From NCBI GenBank assembly GCA_900316395.1, contig ONCT01000037.1, forward strand, positions 1 to 38,927: DNA of 38,927 bases, read 5' to 3'. A model generated the notes under the pieces. That model saw nothing but the letters and a program-made list of their open reading frames with translations, did not search any database and had not been told where the DNA came from. Below are positions 26,938 through 36,048 of this stretch, in pieces. Positions within the stretch are counted from its first letter, which is position 1; each line of letters opens with the position of its first letter. Both the position numbers and the translations under genes were made by a program. This DNA comes from an uncultured Lachnospiraceae bacterium. GTDB lineage: Bacteria; Bacillota; Clostridia; Lachnospirales; Lachnospiraceae.

Positions 26938-27636
26938 CTAGTAGCTTGATTTATCTGGTAGATATGTGCTAATGCCATCAGCTAATGAATGAAGGTTTCT
27001 TGTCTGGATTAGGACTTTACCAGAACCGTGGAACTTATTAACAATTCCTTCACCTGTCTTAAATCCAAATGTACCTGAAGCAATCTCCATATGATAATCA
27101 AGATTTCTATCCCATGCAACTACGTGCTCATTATCAATTGTAAGAGGCTTATTAGGTGTTACTTCAAGCTCAACAAGATCACCAAATGCTGTTGCAAGCA
27201 AATCTCCCTGACCTTCTGTCTCCATAACGAATAAACCACCAGTATTAGCAAGTAATGCCTTACCTAAATCCTGTCTCTGCATATTGTAGAACACGTTGCT
27301 TTCACAAGCTAAGAATGCACCATTGTTAAGTCTGTACTGTGTGCTGCCAACTTCAAGTCTGACAATCTTACCAGGACATGCTGGAGCAACAGCGATTACT
27401 GCTTCATTAGAAGTTCCTGTGGCTTCAGTAATGAACATACTCTCACCACTTGTCATACTTCTACCAATAGCTCCTAGTACACCACCAAGACCTGATTTCT
27501 TAGAATTCATCTTACCCTCGAGAGAAACGTCCTGCATGTAAACCATACAGCCTCTGTCCATTCTAATCATTTCTCCCTGACTAAGTTTTACTTCAGCGAT
27601 AGGGTTATCACTGTCTCCGATAATTTTGTAATTCAT
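26938..27636 (-). CDS. AIM24 / TIGR00266-family beta-helical protein
   Basis: A 232-aa cytosolic protein of the AIM24/TIGR00266 family. Typical segments are GEMIRMDRGCMVYMQ near the N-terminus, a Gly-rich loop (KKSGLGGVLGAIGRSMTSGE), FLACESNVFYNMQ and the closing HSLADGISTYLP. The family folds as a beta-prism-like protein; its molecular role is unsettled. The frame extends two codons to GTG 27642, but ATG 27636 has AAGGAGG with a 7-nt spacing, whereas the GTG is too close. It is followed by a hairpin and then the membrane-protein operon. Confidence 0.9.
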   Translation of the reverse strand: MNYKIIGDSDNPIAEVKLSQGEMIRMDRGCMVYMQDVSLEGKMNSKKSGLGGVLGAIGRSMTSGESMFITEATGTSNEAVIAVAPACPGKIVRLEVGSTQYRLNNGAFLACESNVFYNMQRQDLGKALLANTGGLFVMETEGQGDLLATAFGDLVELEVTPNKPLTIDNEHVVAWDRNLDYHMEIASGTFGFKTGEGIVNKFHGSGKVLIQTRNLHSLADGISTYLPDKSSY

Positions 27637-27669
27637 AAACACTCCTCCTTAAAAAATCTTAGTAATGTG

Positions 27670-27678
27670 ATTATAACA
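27670..27678 (-). promoter_or_regulatory. Possible extended -10 promoter for the AIM24-family gene
   Basis: The minus strand reads TGTTATAAT (27678-27670), an extended -10 element, about 34 bp upstream of ATG 27636. No good -35 is present at the right distance (the TTGACA at 27693-27698 is on the plus strand). Moderate support only. Confidence 0.4.
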
Positions 27679-27694
27679 CAAATTATATGATATT

Positions 27695-27717
27695 GACAGG
27701 GGGGGGACGGTCCTCTT
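27695..27717 (+). repeat. G-run REP-like remnant (GGGGACGG type)
   Basis: A run of eight or more G followed by ACGGTCCTCTT. The core ACAGGGGGG(G)ACGG recurs in inverse orientation at about 250-264. Similar GGGGACGGTTCT-type sequences are common dispersed repeats in Firmicutes, some linked to Y1-type REP transposases; no transposase is nearby. The assignment is from memory and is tentative. Confidence 0.35.
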
Positions 27718-27722
27718 AACTC

Positions 27723-30700
27723 CTATTGTACTTTAAAGGCTACTCCTTCCTTGTTCCATCCTATAGAACCAAGATAGTCGTATTCACCCTTATTGGCGGT
27801 CCATAGATGCTGATAATCGTATGGATTGTAGAGTCTGTAAATCTCTGTACCTCCCTCACTGTCTGAAGGAAGGGCGTAGAATACTATTCCTTCAAAGTTG
27901 TAGCCTAAAGCCTCAACATCCCATATGGCTTCATCTCTATCCATTGTGTAGTGATGTAGTCCTGTGTACTTGCTGTAGAGACGATAGACGATTAGACTAT
28001 CCTTTGTATCATATCCAAATGTCATAAAGTCCGCATCCTCTTCGTGGTTCCAGCCAAGGGACACATTACCTATTACTTCAACGGTGTTTTTGGTAAAAGT
28101 ATGCTCGCCGCTATTAGGATTGTACATACGGTATGTCTTACCCTCTCTTACAACCTCGTCTGCTATTACAGCCGTGCCAAGTTCCGGGTCGGTAAATGTC
28201 AGCGTACCATCTGTATTTCTTGTAAATCCTTCGGGCAATGTATCATTTCTCATAGTATCATCATACACAATCGAATAATCCGAGAAATGTTCTGTCTTAA
28301 AGATTAACATACCATTCTCATACCAGGTCCTGTGAACCGTAAGATTACCATCCTCAGACACATAATAGATGTGGAAAAATTGGGCATCCATTCCCTCAGG
28401 AATTCCCTGCTTAACAGAAACTGTTACTTCTCCACCACCAAAGTCTCCAATCTTCTCACCACCGGATTCAAAATATGCTTCGAAGGGACTGCGATAACTA
28501 AATGCTGACAGTGCGTTTCTCTGTGCGTTGTTAAGAGATGATTCTGTCTTAGTGTTTATCTTAAGTAGTATCGTATCACCCTGCGCCTGAGATGCTATAG
28601 CTTCTGCAGCTGTTCCATCAAGCATTACATAAGTATCCGTAAGCTTTATCTCTACAGCGTCAATCTCTGCATTATTGTTAACAGCATTAGACAGATTATC
28701 TAAGGTCTGCTTTCCAATCTCGATACCGGTTACTGTCTGAGCAGCACAGGATATATCAATAGTAATCTTACCTGTTGAATCGCCTGATGGTTCACGACCG
28801 TCCCCTTTTATAACACTTTCAATAGCTTCTGACGAGATATCCGATATCGTTGCAATACCTCCGCTTATATGCGCATTAATATCAATAGCGCTCTTATTCT
28901 CAATAGGAACCGCATAATCCTCATCAGGAACAGGTGTAGGTGTAGGCGTAGGAGTAGGAGTCGGTGTCACAGACTTAGCTCCTAACTTAACCTTACATGT
29001 CACCACACTGTAATTAGCATTATCTGTGGGAATGAATTTTACGGTATATTCCGCATCACTGTCAGATACGTCAGGTGCTATGGTAGAATCTTCCCATTCA
29101 AATTGTCCTTGTATCGTCTTGCCATCTACAGTAGCCTTACCGCCACGAAGCGTGCTGTCAGCCAAAGTCTGTCCTGATGTGACTTTGGAAGCTGTCGGCA
29201 ATGTGGAAATTACTGGAGTAGCCTTATCAATAGCGAAGCTACAACTATACACGTCTACATCTCCCCCGGCATATTTTCCAAGATATGTAACCTTAATCAT
29301 TCCCGCTCCGGCATTAACATTATCAGAATACTCTGTGTTGTAATCCTCTCCTTGAGTTAATCTTTCGTCTCCATCATAGATGTATACGATTGGCTTTTGC
29401 TCCTTACCGTTATATATAAACTCAGTATCCTGTATATCCATCCAGAGTGCGGAATTGTTCGGTTTAATCGCAAACGACGTTGTTGCTTCACCGGTGAAAT
29501 TGCTGTGGGTTTTTGCAGTAGCCTTCAGCGTGTACTCCCCGGGGCTTCTTGCCGTATTGCCTGTAATACTGTAAGCTTCGTTAGGTACAGTAATCTGAGT
29601 CTGAACCGAAACATCTCCTGCTTTAACCTCTTTGACACTCAGCGTCTGGTAGTCTCCGTTATAAATTAACGTCGATTCTCCCTCAAGCTGAACAGATTGC
29701 AGAGGTGCTTTATTAATCCTGAATAGGAGGACACGAGTTCCTTCATACTCACGAGTTTCGTTTTCCTTGTCCTTTCCTGTAATAAATATTCTGGCAACTC
29801 CTGCATCTACATTGTCCTGATAGGTTACGGTATAATCAGTATCCTTGGTTAATACAGTATCTCCATCCGTAACAGTAACCTCAGGTTCCTTGGCAGTGCC
29901 GTCATAAGTCGTTTCATATGATTCTAATTGAGCAGTAAATACTTTGTCATTCTCAGAAACGATTGAATAGGGAATCGACACAGAACCTCTATAGTTGCTG
30001 TTATCCTTCGCTGTAACCGTTAACTGATATGTGCCTACATCTTTAGCCTTGTTACCGCTGACTATATAATTCTCCTCCGGAACATAGTTCTCCTCTGTGC
30101 CTGCCTTGTCAGCATATACTTTCAGGACATCCACGTTCTGCTCACTACCGTTATAAGTAAGTACCGGTTCCGACACATATACCACATCTAGCTGTGCCTT
30201 TTCTATAGTATAGAAAAGCGTCCTGCTTCCATGGTAGCTTCCCTTGCCGGTAACAACTACCGTAGCCGTTCCAGCATTAACATTATCCCTATATTCAAGC
30301 GTATAATCCTTACCTTCTGTCAGGATTCCCTTTTCACCGGTGACAACAACATCCGGCTTCTTGGCATTTCCGTCATAGATATACTCTGTCTCTAGAAGCT
30401 GTGCATCAAATACACTGAAGCTGTCTTCTACTATATAGAAAGGAATAGTTACAGAGCCTTGATAATTACTGTCACTCTTAGCCGTTACCGTGACACTGTA
30501 ATCGCCGACTTCATCTTTCTTTGGCTCTAAAATTGTGGTGTAGTCATCTTCTCCTGTTTTGGTCACGTCATCAACATCACCGTTGACATCATAAGAACCC
30601 CTTGGTAGCATCACTCCATTCGCACTGGCAAATAGCGTCATTTCATGGTCTCCATGTGAAGAGAAGAAGTAAGACTCTGAAAGCTCTGCCATATTAATCT

Positions 30701-33700
30701 TAGCTTTCTTAATATTAAATGGAATCTCCTTAGTACCGGTATAACGCCCCACTCCGGTAATAATAACAGTTGCGGTACCGGCATTCTTATTATTCACATA
30801 CTTATAGGTATAGTCATAACCATTACGTGAAACTTCACCGCCCACAGAAGAATCTATGCTATCTTCACGTATTCCTTTAAGTATAGTATCTGAGTCCTTA
30901 ACAGTGACATACGGTGTCTTCTCATTGCCGTCATAGACATACTCTGTCTCCGACAACGTCGCTGTTATATTACTAGCTTCTATCTGTGCCGGTTTAATCG
31001 TATAATTAGAGGTTTTAGCTCCCCGGTAATTACCAATACCCTTGACAACCGCTACGGCAGTACCGACTTCGGTATTATGGTAATAATCAACGGTATAATC
31101 TATGTCTTTAGTAAGAGTTGTCTCTCCATCCTTCACCGTAACATCCGGCGTCTTAGCCGCTCTGTCATAGGTGTATTCATCGGGTGAGAGTTCGACATTA
31201 CATTGTGCTATATCCTTTGACGTTCCGGCATCTATAATATCAAATGTAAGAGTCTGACTTCCGGAGTAATTACCCGTCAAATTCACTGTAACCGAACCTT
31301 GACCTTTTTCTATATTGTTATCATATGTCAGCTCATAGTCTGTTCCTACTTTCAAAGGAATAGGACCGTCTGTTACATCTACTTCCGGCTTTATCGCCTC
31401 CCCGGTATATACATACTCATTCGCATATAATCTAGCAAAATTAGTCAAAGGCTTCTGCCTGATAGACCAGTTAAACGAATTGTCACACTTGAAATTAGAA
31501 GAAGCAATTGTATCCACTTTTAAGCTATACGTCCCTGCATTGATTCCGCTGTTTCCGCTTATTATACACTCGTTAAGGGGCACTTCCATTTCCTCGCCAT
31601 TCACGCCGTAAGCCACAGCTCTTAGGACGCTGACCTTATGCAGGCTTCCGGTATATTCAATAGACTTCTTATTAAGATCTATTCGCCCAATTGGCGCCTT
31701 TTCAATCGTAAATGTCTTCTCAACGGTACCTGTATAATTGCCTTGTCCGGTTATAATAACAGTTCCCTCTCCGGCATTAATATTGTTCTTATAGGTTACT
31801 GTATAGTCCTTGCCCTCCACTAATACTTTAGGACTGCCAGATGCAAGACCGTTATCTGTTACCGTAACCTGCGGAGTTTTGGCTGTGCCATCATAAGTGT
31901 ATGATGAAGGAGACAAATCAAATGTAATTTTGTTATCGTCCCTATTTAGTTTTCTCGGTTCAATACTCCATGAAGCCGTAAGGGTGCCCTCATAACATCC
32001 ATCAGCTCTGGCTGTTGCTGTAACAGAATACGAACCCGCGTCGGTTTGGGATGACCCTTCAACGTCGTAGAAAACATATCTTACGGAATCACCGCCTGAT
32101 TTTACATTAAATTGCGGTTTTTCATGTACAGCCCCGTCATATTCATAGCTTGTAGGATTGAGATAAAGCTGCTCAAGATTTGCCTTTTGAATATCATAAT
32201 ATAATGTCAAAGGCTCTATTGATTCTCCTACATGTGGAACGATCTGAACCCACTTTCTTCCTACCCAGTCGATGTTACCGGAATACGTAAGGTCATATTC
32301 ACTTTCTGTAAGCGTTCTGCCTTTATAAGTCACTTTTAATTCAGGCTTTATCTCTACACCATCTTTATATACATATGCAGCATCCTGATTGACAAAAGAC
32401 GCACAAAGACCATCGTCACGCTTATAGCCACATACCCAGCATGTCATACCCGTTTCATCCCATTGATGAGGTTGGTAACCAAGATACCATTCTTTACATA
32501 CTTCACATGTACATCTATGCTTATCCTCATAATAAATATAGTTATTGTCATCATGTTCGCATACTCCCATCTGGATATATGCTTTCTCCCTTACAAATTT
32601 GTCTCTATTTTCTCCGTCAGCTTGCTCCAAGTCCTCAGTGTGAGTATTTAAATTGTCCGAATACTTAAGATACATATCAGGAGCCAAAGAGTAGGAGCCA
32701 TTCTGCTCATGATCGGAAGATGCCCCGATTGCCGGCACATCAGTATCATCAGTTTTTGCAAGAAGTACTCCTCCTGTCATCGTAAATGACCCAGCTCCTC
32801 CACCTCCACTCGCATTCGATGCAGGTGCATATCCACCACCGATTGCTGCCGGAGACTTCTCCTCAGGATGGCTAAATATTAGTTTGCCCAACAAATTGCC
32901 AAGCCATGATGCTATACCTTTCCCCGGATTTATACCCATTTTAGGATTGACATAGTCCACCCAATCATATATAAGAGGACTTGTATGTGCAACAACATAT
33001 CCATCTGTAATGGTAAAACTACCACCGTCACACCCATTACCACCTCCGATTGCGGCACCACCATGAGTGGCTGAAGCATATACCTCACCACCGGAGACTG
33101 TGACATTTCCTCCGGTTCCATTTGATTTATATCGATCAAAACTCCCGGCTCCGCCACCTCCAATTCCGGCACCATACTGACTTGAAGCAAAAACTATCCC
33201 ATCGGATATGGTTACATTCCCACCCCGACGACTATAGGGTCCGCCATACTCTCCGCCACCTCCGATTCCGGCACCATATTCACTCTTAACTGACACCACA
33301 CCGTCTTCAATGAATATATCTCCACCTTGATCAGCCATAGCTCCAGCACCAATTCCGGCTCCTTGAAAATGGGATCCGTCGCTTATATCAGGGCAATGAA
33401 CTTCTACATAACCCCCGGTAATAAGCACTTTCTTACCCTTTGCAATACCTCGTTCAAAGCCACCTCCGATTCCGGCTCCTTCTCGTCCACGCGAAGCTAT
33501 AATCTCTCCTCCTGATATGGTTATATTTCCTGAATAACCTTTGTACCCACCTCCTATTGCGGCTCCATCATAGCTACCATCCGCTTTTACTTTACCGCCT
33601 GTAATTGTAATTTGGTCCGGACCGGTACGATTCTCTCCTCCACCAATCCCGGCGCCTTTGGTTCTCCACTTATCACCGCCTCCTCCAACGGCATATACGT

Positions 33701-34469
33701 CGCCTCCGGTGATAATAATCTCGCCACCGTCAGCACTATCAGCGCCTCCTCCAATGCCTGCGCCACCCTCGTAACCCCAGGAGGACACAAGACCGTTATT
33801 TATTTTAATGGTAGAAATTCTGCCTCCGGATTCACTACCACCGATGCCTGCTGCGTCATCTGCTCCAGACACATAAACGCTCCCACCGTTAATCGTAATA
33901 TTTCCAAAAGAACCTTTTTTGCCGGCACCAACTGCCGCAGCACCATCCTTAGCTCTTGCACTAATAATCCCTCCGTTAACCGTTAGGCTTCCATTTGAAT
34001 CATTTTGACCTTCATTACCGCCAACAGGAGAATTAGACTTACATGTTGCTTCGATTTTGCCTTCATCCTTCTCCTGACCATAGATATTAAGATGTGCTCC
34101 CGGGTTAATATGGATTCCGTAATCCGCGAAGAACTGACAGTCATCCATAAGGATAATATTAACTGTCCCATTAACTTCACACCTTCCTTGAGGGTAAATG
34201 TTTCCCTGAAATACATACCAGCCCTCTGTATATGTAGTTGGTGGGATACCGCCTGATACAAGTGTATATTCACTTATTGTTCTAGCCTCACCACTTATAT
34301 TGTTCTCATCACGGTAGATATAAGTAACCGGCTCAGACGCACCAAGTAAAGCCGGTGCTGCATCTGCAGTAATCGGCTCACTCACCATAGTAATTCCCGA
34401 CAACAGTCCAATAACCAACGCTATCGACAATAGCATGCTCATCAATTTTTTGGTGACATTCTTTCTCAT
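27723..34469 (-). CDS. Giant secreted beta-helix / YDG-repeat / DUF5648 surface protein
   Basis: The 2248-aa protein has a signal peptide (MRKNVTKKLMSMLLSIALVI... ending near ADA), then a Gly-rich region (about 150-590) with some 12 turns of the form GGxITITGGxVxAxxxxxGAGIGGG. A Cys/His patch follows (about 620-690: CEHDD, CTCEVC, CWVCGY). About 14 Ig-like repeats (about 690-1825) come next, many with YDGxAKxPxVTV and DYTVTYxNNxNAG. Then a Thr-Pro linker (about 1833-1846), a unit of about 230 aa, and a C-terminal DUF5648-like domain (RMYNPNSGEHTF, YRLYSKYTGLHHYT, YRLYNPYDYQHLW). No LPXTG signal is seen. The frame runs on upstream to 34637 into the transporter gene, but ATG 34469 has TTGGAGGA 6 nt before it and starts a proper signal peptide. 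It is probably an adhesin or glycan-binding protein; the ligand is unknown. Confidence 0.9.
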   Translation of the reverse strand: MRKNVTKKLMSMLLSIALVIGLLSGITMVSEPITADAAPALLGASEPVTYIYRDENNISGEARTISEYTLVSGGIPPTTYTEGWYVFQGNIYPQGRCEVNGTVNIILMDDCQFFADYGIHINPGAHLNIYGQEKDEGKIEATCKSNSPVGGNEGQNDSNGSLTVNGGIISARAKDGAAAVGAGKKGSFGNITINGGSVYVSGADDAAGIGGSESGGRISTIKINNGLVSSWGYEGGAGIGGGADSADGGEIIITGGDVYAVGGGGDKWRTKGAGIGGGENRTGPDQITITGGKVKADGSYDGAAIGGGYKGYSGNITISGGEIIASRGREGAGIGGGFERGIAKGKKVLITGGYVEVHCPDISDGSHFQGAGIGAGAMADQGGDIFIEDGVVSVKSEYGAGIGGGGEYGGPYSRRGGNVTISDGIVFASSQYGAGIGGGGAGSFDRYKSNGTGGNVTVSGGEVYASATHGGAAIGGGNGCDGGSFTITDGYVVAHTSPLIYDWVDYVNPKMGINPGKGIASWLGNLLGKLIFSHPEEKSPAAIGGGYAPASNASGGGGAGSFTMTGGVLLAKTDDTDVPAIGASSDHEQNGSYSLAPDMYLKYSDNLNTHTEDLEQADGENRDKFVREKAYIQMGVCEHDDNNYIYYEDKHRCTCEVCKEWYLGYQPHQWDETGMTCWVCGYKRDDGLCASFVNQDAAYVYKDGVEIKPELKVTYKGRTLTESEYDLTYSGNIDWVGRKWVQIVPHVGESIEPLTLYYDIQKANLEQLYLNPTSYEYDGAVHEKPQFNVKSGGDSVRYVFYDVEGSSQTDAGSYSVTATARADGCYEGTLTASWSIEPRKLNRDDNKITFDLSPSSYTYDGTAKTPQVTVTDNGLASGSPKVLVEGKDYTVTYKNNINAGEGTVIITGQGNYTGTVEKTFTIEKAPIGRIDLNKKSIEYTGSLHKVSVLRAVAYGVNGEEMEVPLNECIISGNSGINAGTYSLKVDTIASSNFKCDNSFNWSIRQKPLTNFARLYANEYVYTGEAIKPEVDVTDGPIPLKVGTDYELTYDNNIEKGQGSVTVNLTGNYSGSQTLTFDIIDAGTSKDIAQCNVELSPDEYTYDRAAKTPDVTVKDGETTLTKDIDYTVDYYHNTEVGTAVAVVKGIGNYRGAKTSNYTIKPAQIEASNITATLSETEYVYDGNEKTPYVTVKDSDTILKGIREDSIDSSVGGEVSRNGYDYTYKYVNNKNAGTATVIITGVGRYTGTKEIPFNIKKAKINMAELSESYFFSSHGDHEMTLFASANGVMLPRGSYDVNGDVDDVTKTGEDDYTTILEPKKDEVGDYSVTVTAKSDSNYQGSVTIPFYIVEDSFSVFDAQLLETEYIYDGNAKKPDVVVTGEKGILTEGKDYTLEYRDNVNAGTATVVVTGKGSYHGSRTLFYTIEKAQLDVVYVSEPVLTYNGSEQNVDVLKVYADKAGTEENYVPEENYIVSGNKAKDVGTYQLTVTAKDNSNYRGSVSIPYSIVSENDKVFTAQLESYETTYDGTAKEPEVTVTDGDTVLTKDTDYTVTYQDNVDAGVARIFITGKDKENETREYEGTRVLLFRINKAPLQSVQLEGESTLIYNGDYQTLSVKEVKAGDVSVQTQITVPNEAYSITGNTARSPGEYTLKATAKTHSNFTGEATTSFAIKPNNSALWMDIQDTEFIYNGKEQKPIVYIYDGDERLTQGEDYNTEYSDNVNAGAGMIKVTYLGKYAGGDVDVYSCSFAIDKATPVISTLPTASKVTSGQTLADSTLRGGKATVDGKTIQGQFEWEDSTIAPDVSDSDAEYTVKFIPTDNANYSVVTCKVKLGAKSVTPTPTPTPTPTPVPDEDYAVPIENKSAIDINAHISGGIATISDISSEAIESVIKGDGREPSGDSTGKITIDISCAAQTVTGIEIGKQTLDNLSNAVNNNAEIDAVEIKLTDTYVMLDGTAAEAIASQAQGDTILLKINTKTESSLNNAQRNALSAFSYRSPFEAYFESGGEKIGDFGGGEVTVSVKQGIPEGMDAQFFHIYYVSEDGNLTVHRTWYENGMLIFKTEHFSDYSIVYDDTMRNDTLPEGFTRNTDGTLTFTDPELGTAVIADEVVREGKTYRMYNPNSGEHTFTKNTVEVIGNVSLGWNHEEDADFMTFGYDTKDSLIVYRLYSKYTGLHHYTMDRDEAIWDVEALGYNFEGIVFYALPSDSEGGTEIYRLYNPYDYQHLWTANKGEYDYLGSIGWNKEGVAFKVQ
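28930..28970 (-). repeat. Thr-Pro linker repeat
   Basis: Encodes VTPTPTPTPTPTPVP, an extended linker between the Ig-like repeats and the C-terminal units of the surface protein. The DNA is an imperfect 6-bp tandem repeat (GTAGGN on the plus strand), so its length may vary between strains. Confidence 0.85.
29000..32400 (-). repeat. Tandem Ig-like YDG/MBG-type coding repeats
   Basis: About 14 repeats of roughly 80 residues of two kinds. One kind has YxYDGxxKxPxVTV with DYTVxYxxNxxAGTATVxITGxGxYxG; the other has an N-terminal YNG or YTG strand with YSVTVTAKxxSNYxGSVTIPF. In the middle the two kinds largely alternate. Each ends in an IEKA/IKPA-like linker. Confidence 0.8.
32700..34010 (-). repeat. 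Gly-rich beta-helix-like coding repeats
   Basis: About 12 imperfect in-frame repeats of roughly 35-45 residues, each with ITITGGxVxA and closing AGIGGG or AAIGGG. The regular rhythm suggests a solenoid (right-handed beta-helix) that forms the N-terminal stalk or binding face. Confidence 0.8.
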
Positions 34470-34528
34470 TCGTATTCCTCCAATGGGTGCTTTGTCAGTG
34501 CTCCTTCTTATTTCATCCAGTCCCCCTT

Positions 34529-35989
34529 TCAACCCGTGCAGTCTATACTTGTTGAGGATGTTTTTCTCTTCATCAGAACAACCAATAGAAAATATCCAAC
34601 CGTCAGTGCGCCGGCAATTACATAGCTTACGTTCCATGGTATATTAAATCCTATTTTTGCACTAAGTATATAGCAGGATATGATATACATATAGAACGCC
34701 CCGGGAATCAGCGCCATAATATAGGGCATATTGTTAATCTTCATATAGACAGCAATCACTGTGAAGCCAAAAAATGCTATGGTCTCATTTGCCCATGAAA
34801 AATATCTCCACAGAATATTAAAGCCCTCGGGATTGCTCTTAGCCCACACTAGAAGCACGGCAACAACTGCAAAAATACATAAAGCAACGATCAAAATCTT
34901 CTTCTTATCCTTATTGTCGATATGCAGTACATCACTTACTATTAATCGCAAAGACCTAAGAGATGTATCTCCCGTTGTGATAGGCAGGATAATTATTCCA
35001 ATTATTGCTATTATACCACCAAACTCTCCCAACATATTTTTTGCTATAATCCCGACTACCTGGGTCACAGATCCTCTAATGGTGGCAGCATCGGTAATGG
35101 CAAGCTCCAATGCTCCTATGCCAGCGGCTGCCCATACCATGGCAATAAAGCCTTCCACAATCATCATATTATAGAAAACCGATCTTCCATCTTTCTCGTG
35201 AGATATTGTACGGGAAACGAGGGTTACCTGTGGTGCATGAAAACCGGACACCAATCCGCAGGTAACTGTAACAAAGAAAATTGGTATAAAATGATCCTGA
35301 TAGGGATATCCTGCATTTGCCATATCCCAGAGTTCTACGAGGGGATAGCCTTTTAAAAACAGTCCGATAAAAATCCCAACTGTCGACAACAATAGAACTG
35401 CACCTAAAACAGGATAAAACTTGCCTATTATCTTGTCGATTGGAATAAGTGTAGCCAATATGTAATAGACAAATATTGCTCCGTATACAATCCATACAGC
35501 CGGATTACTTGTAGAACTCTCCTGATTAAGTATATGCGTTACGAATAAATCTCCCGGCATGTAGACAAACACGGCTCCTACAAGCAGCAGAGACAAGCAC
35601 ATGAATACATTGTAGAATACATATATGTGCTTTCCCAAAAATCTGCGTACCAACCCCGGCATCTGATCTCCGTTATTCCTAACGGACATCATCCCTGTCA
35701 TATAATCGCTAAATGCTCCGCCTATCACACATCCTATAGGTATAGTGATAAACGCAATCGGTCCAAACAGTGCGCCCTGCAAGGGTCCTAAGATAGGTCC
35801 CGTTCCTGCTATATTAAGAAGCTCTATCAGGCAGTTTTTCTTTTTCTTGATGGGGACAAAATCCATATTGTCCCTTCTAGCTACGGCAGGTGTAGTGGCA
35901 TCTGTGGGCGCCATTATTCTCTCACTAATCCTGCCGTATACCATTCCTCCTATAACCAATATTGCAAGTCCTATAATAAATGTAATCAT
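34529..35989 (-). CDS. cstA: CstA-family peptide/pyruvate transporter
   Basis: The 486-aa protein has about 13 hydrophobic helices and family signatures: NIAGTGPILGPLQGALFGP near 60, GAFSDYMTGMMSVRNNGDQMP near 92-112, SGFHAPQVTLVSRT, and LPITTGDTSLRSLRLIVSD. CstA proteins take up peptides and, in enteric bacteria, pyruvate, under carbon starvation. At this length it is the short clostridial form, without the C-terminal extension of the E. coli protein. AAGGAG lies 4 nt before ATG 35989. It lies 60 bp downstream of a chemoreceptor gene and 59 bp ahead of the giant surface-protein gene. The substrate here is not proven. Confidence 0.92.
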   Translation of the reverse strand: MITFIIGLAILVIGGMVYGRISERIMAPTDATTPAVARRDNMDFVPIKKKKNCLIELLNIAGTGPILGPLQGALFGPIAFITIPIGCVIGGAFSDYMTGMMSVRNNGDQMPGLVRRFLGKHIYVFYNVFMCLSLLLVGAVFVYMPGDLFVTHILNQESSTSNPAVWIVYGAIFVYYILATLIPIDKIIGKFYPVLGAVLLLSTVGIFIGLFLKGYPLVELWDMANAGYPYQDHFIPIFFVTVTCGLVSGFHAPQVTLVSRTISHEKDGRSVFYNMMIVEGFIAMVWAAAGIGALELAITDAATIRGSVTQVVGIIAKNMLGEFGGIIAIIGIIILPITTGDTSLRSLRLIVSDVLHIDNKDKKKILIVALCIFAVVAVLLVWAKSNPEGFNILWRYFSWANETIAFFGFTVIAVYMKINNMPYIMALIPGAFYMYIISCYILSAKIGFNIPWNVSYVIAGALTVGYFLLVVLMKRKTSSTSIDCTG

Positions 35990-36048
35990 AATACTCCTTA
36001 AGGCAGTATCCGTCCGTAAAAGGGCAGATTGTCAAAATATTGAATCAT

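Noticed and set aside
33612..33986. Plus-strand frame of 124 codons
   Set aside because: It lies opposite the Gly-rich repeats of the surface protein; the openness comes from the repeat composition, with no start signal.
34470..34637. N-terminal extension of the giant surface protein
   Set aside because: It overlaps the CstA-family gene and precedes a proper signal peptide; ATG 34469 has its own strong ribosome binding site.
35990..36048. TTGACA upstream of the CstA-family gene
   Set aside because: The -35 is perfect but the best -10 (GATACT) is 19 bp away and would leave almost no leader before the ribosome binding site, so I did not call a promoter.
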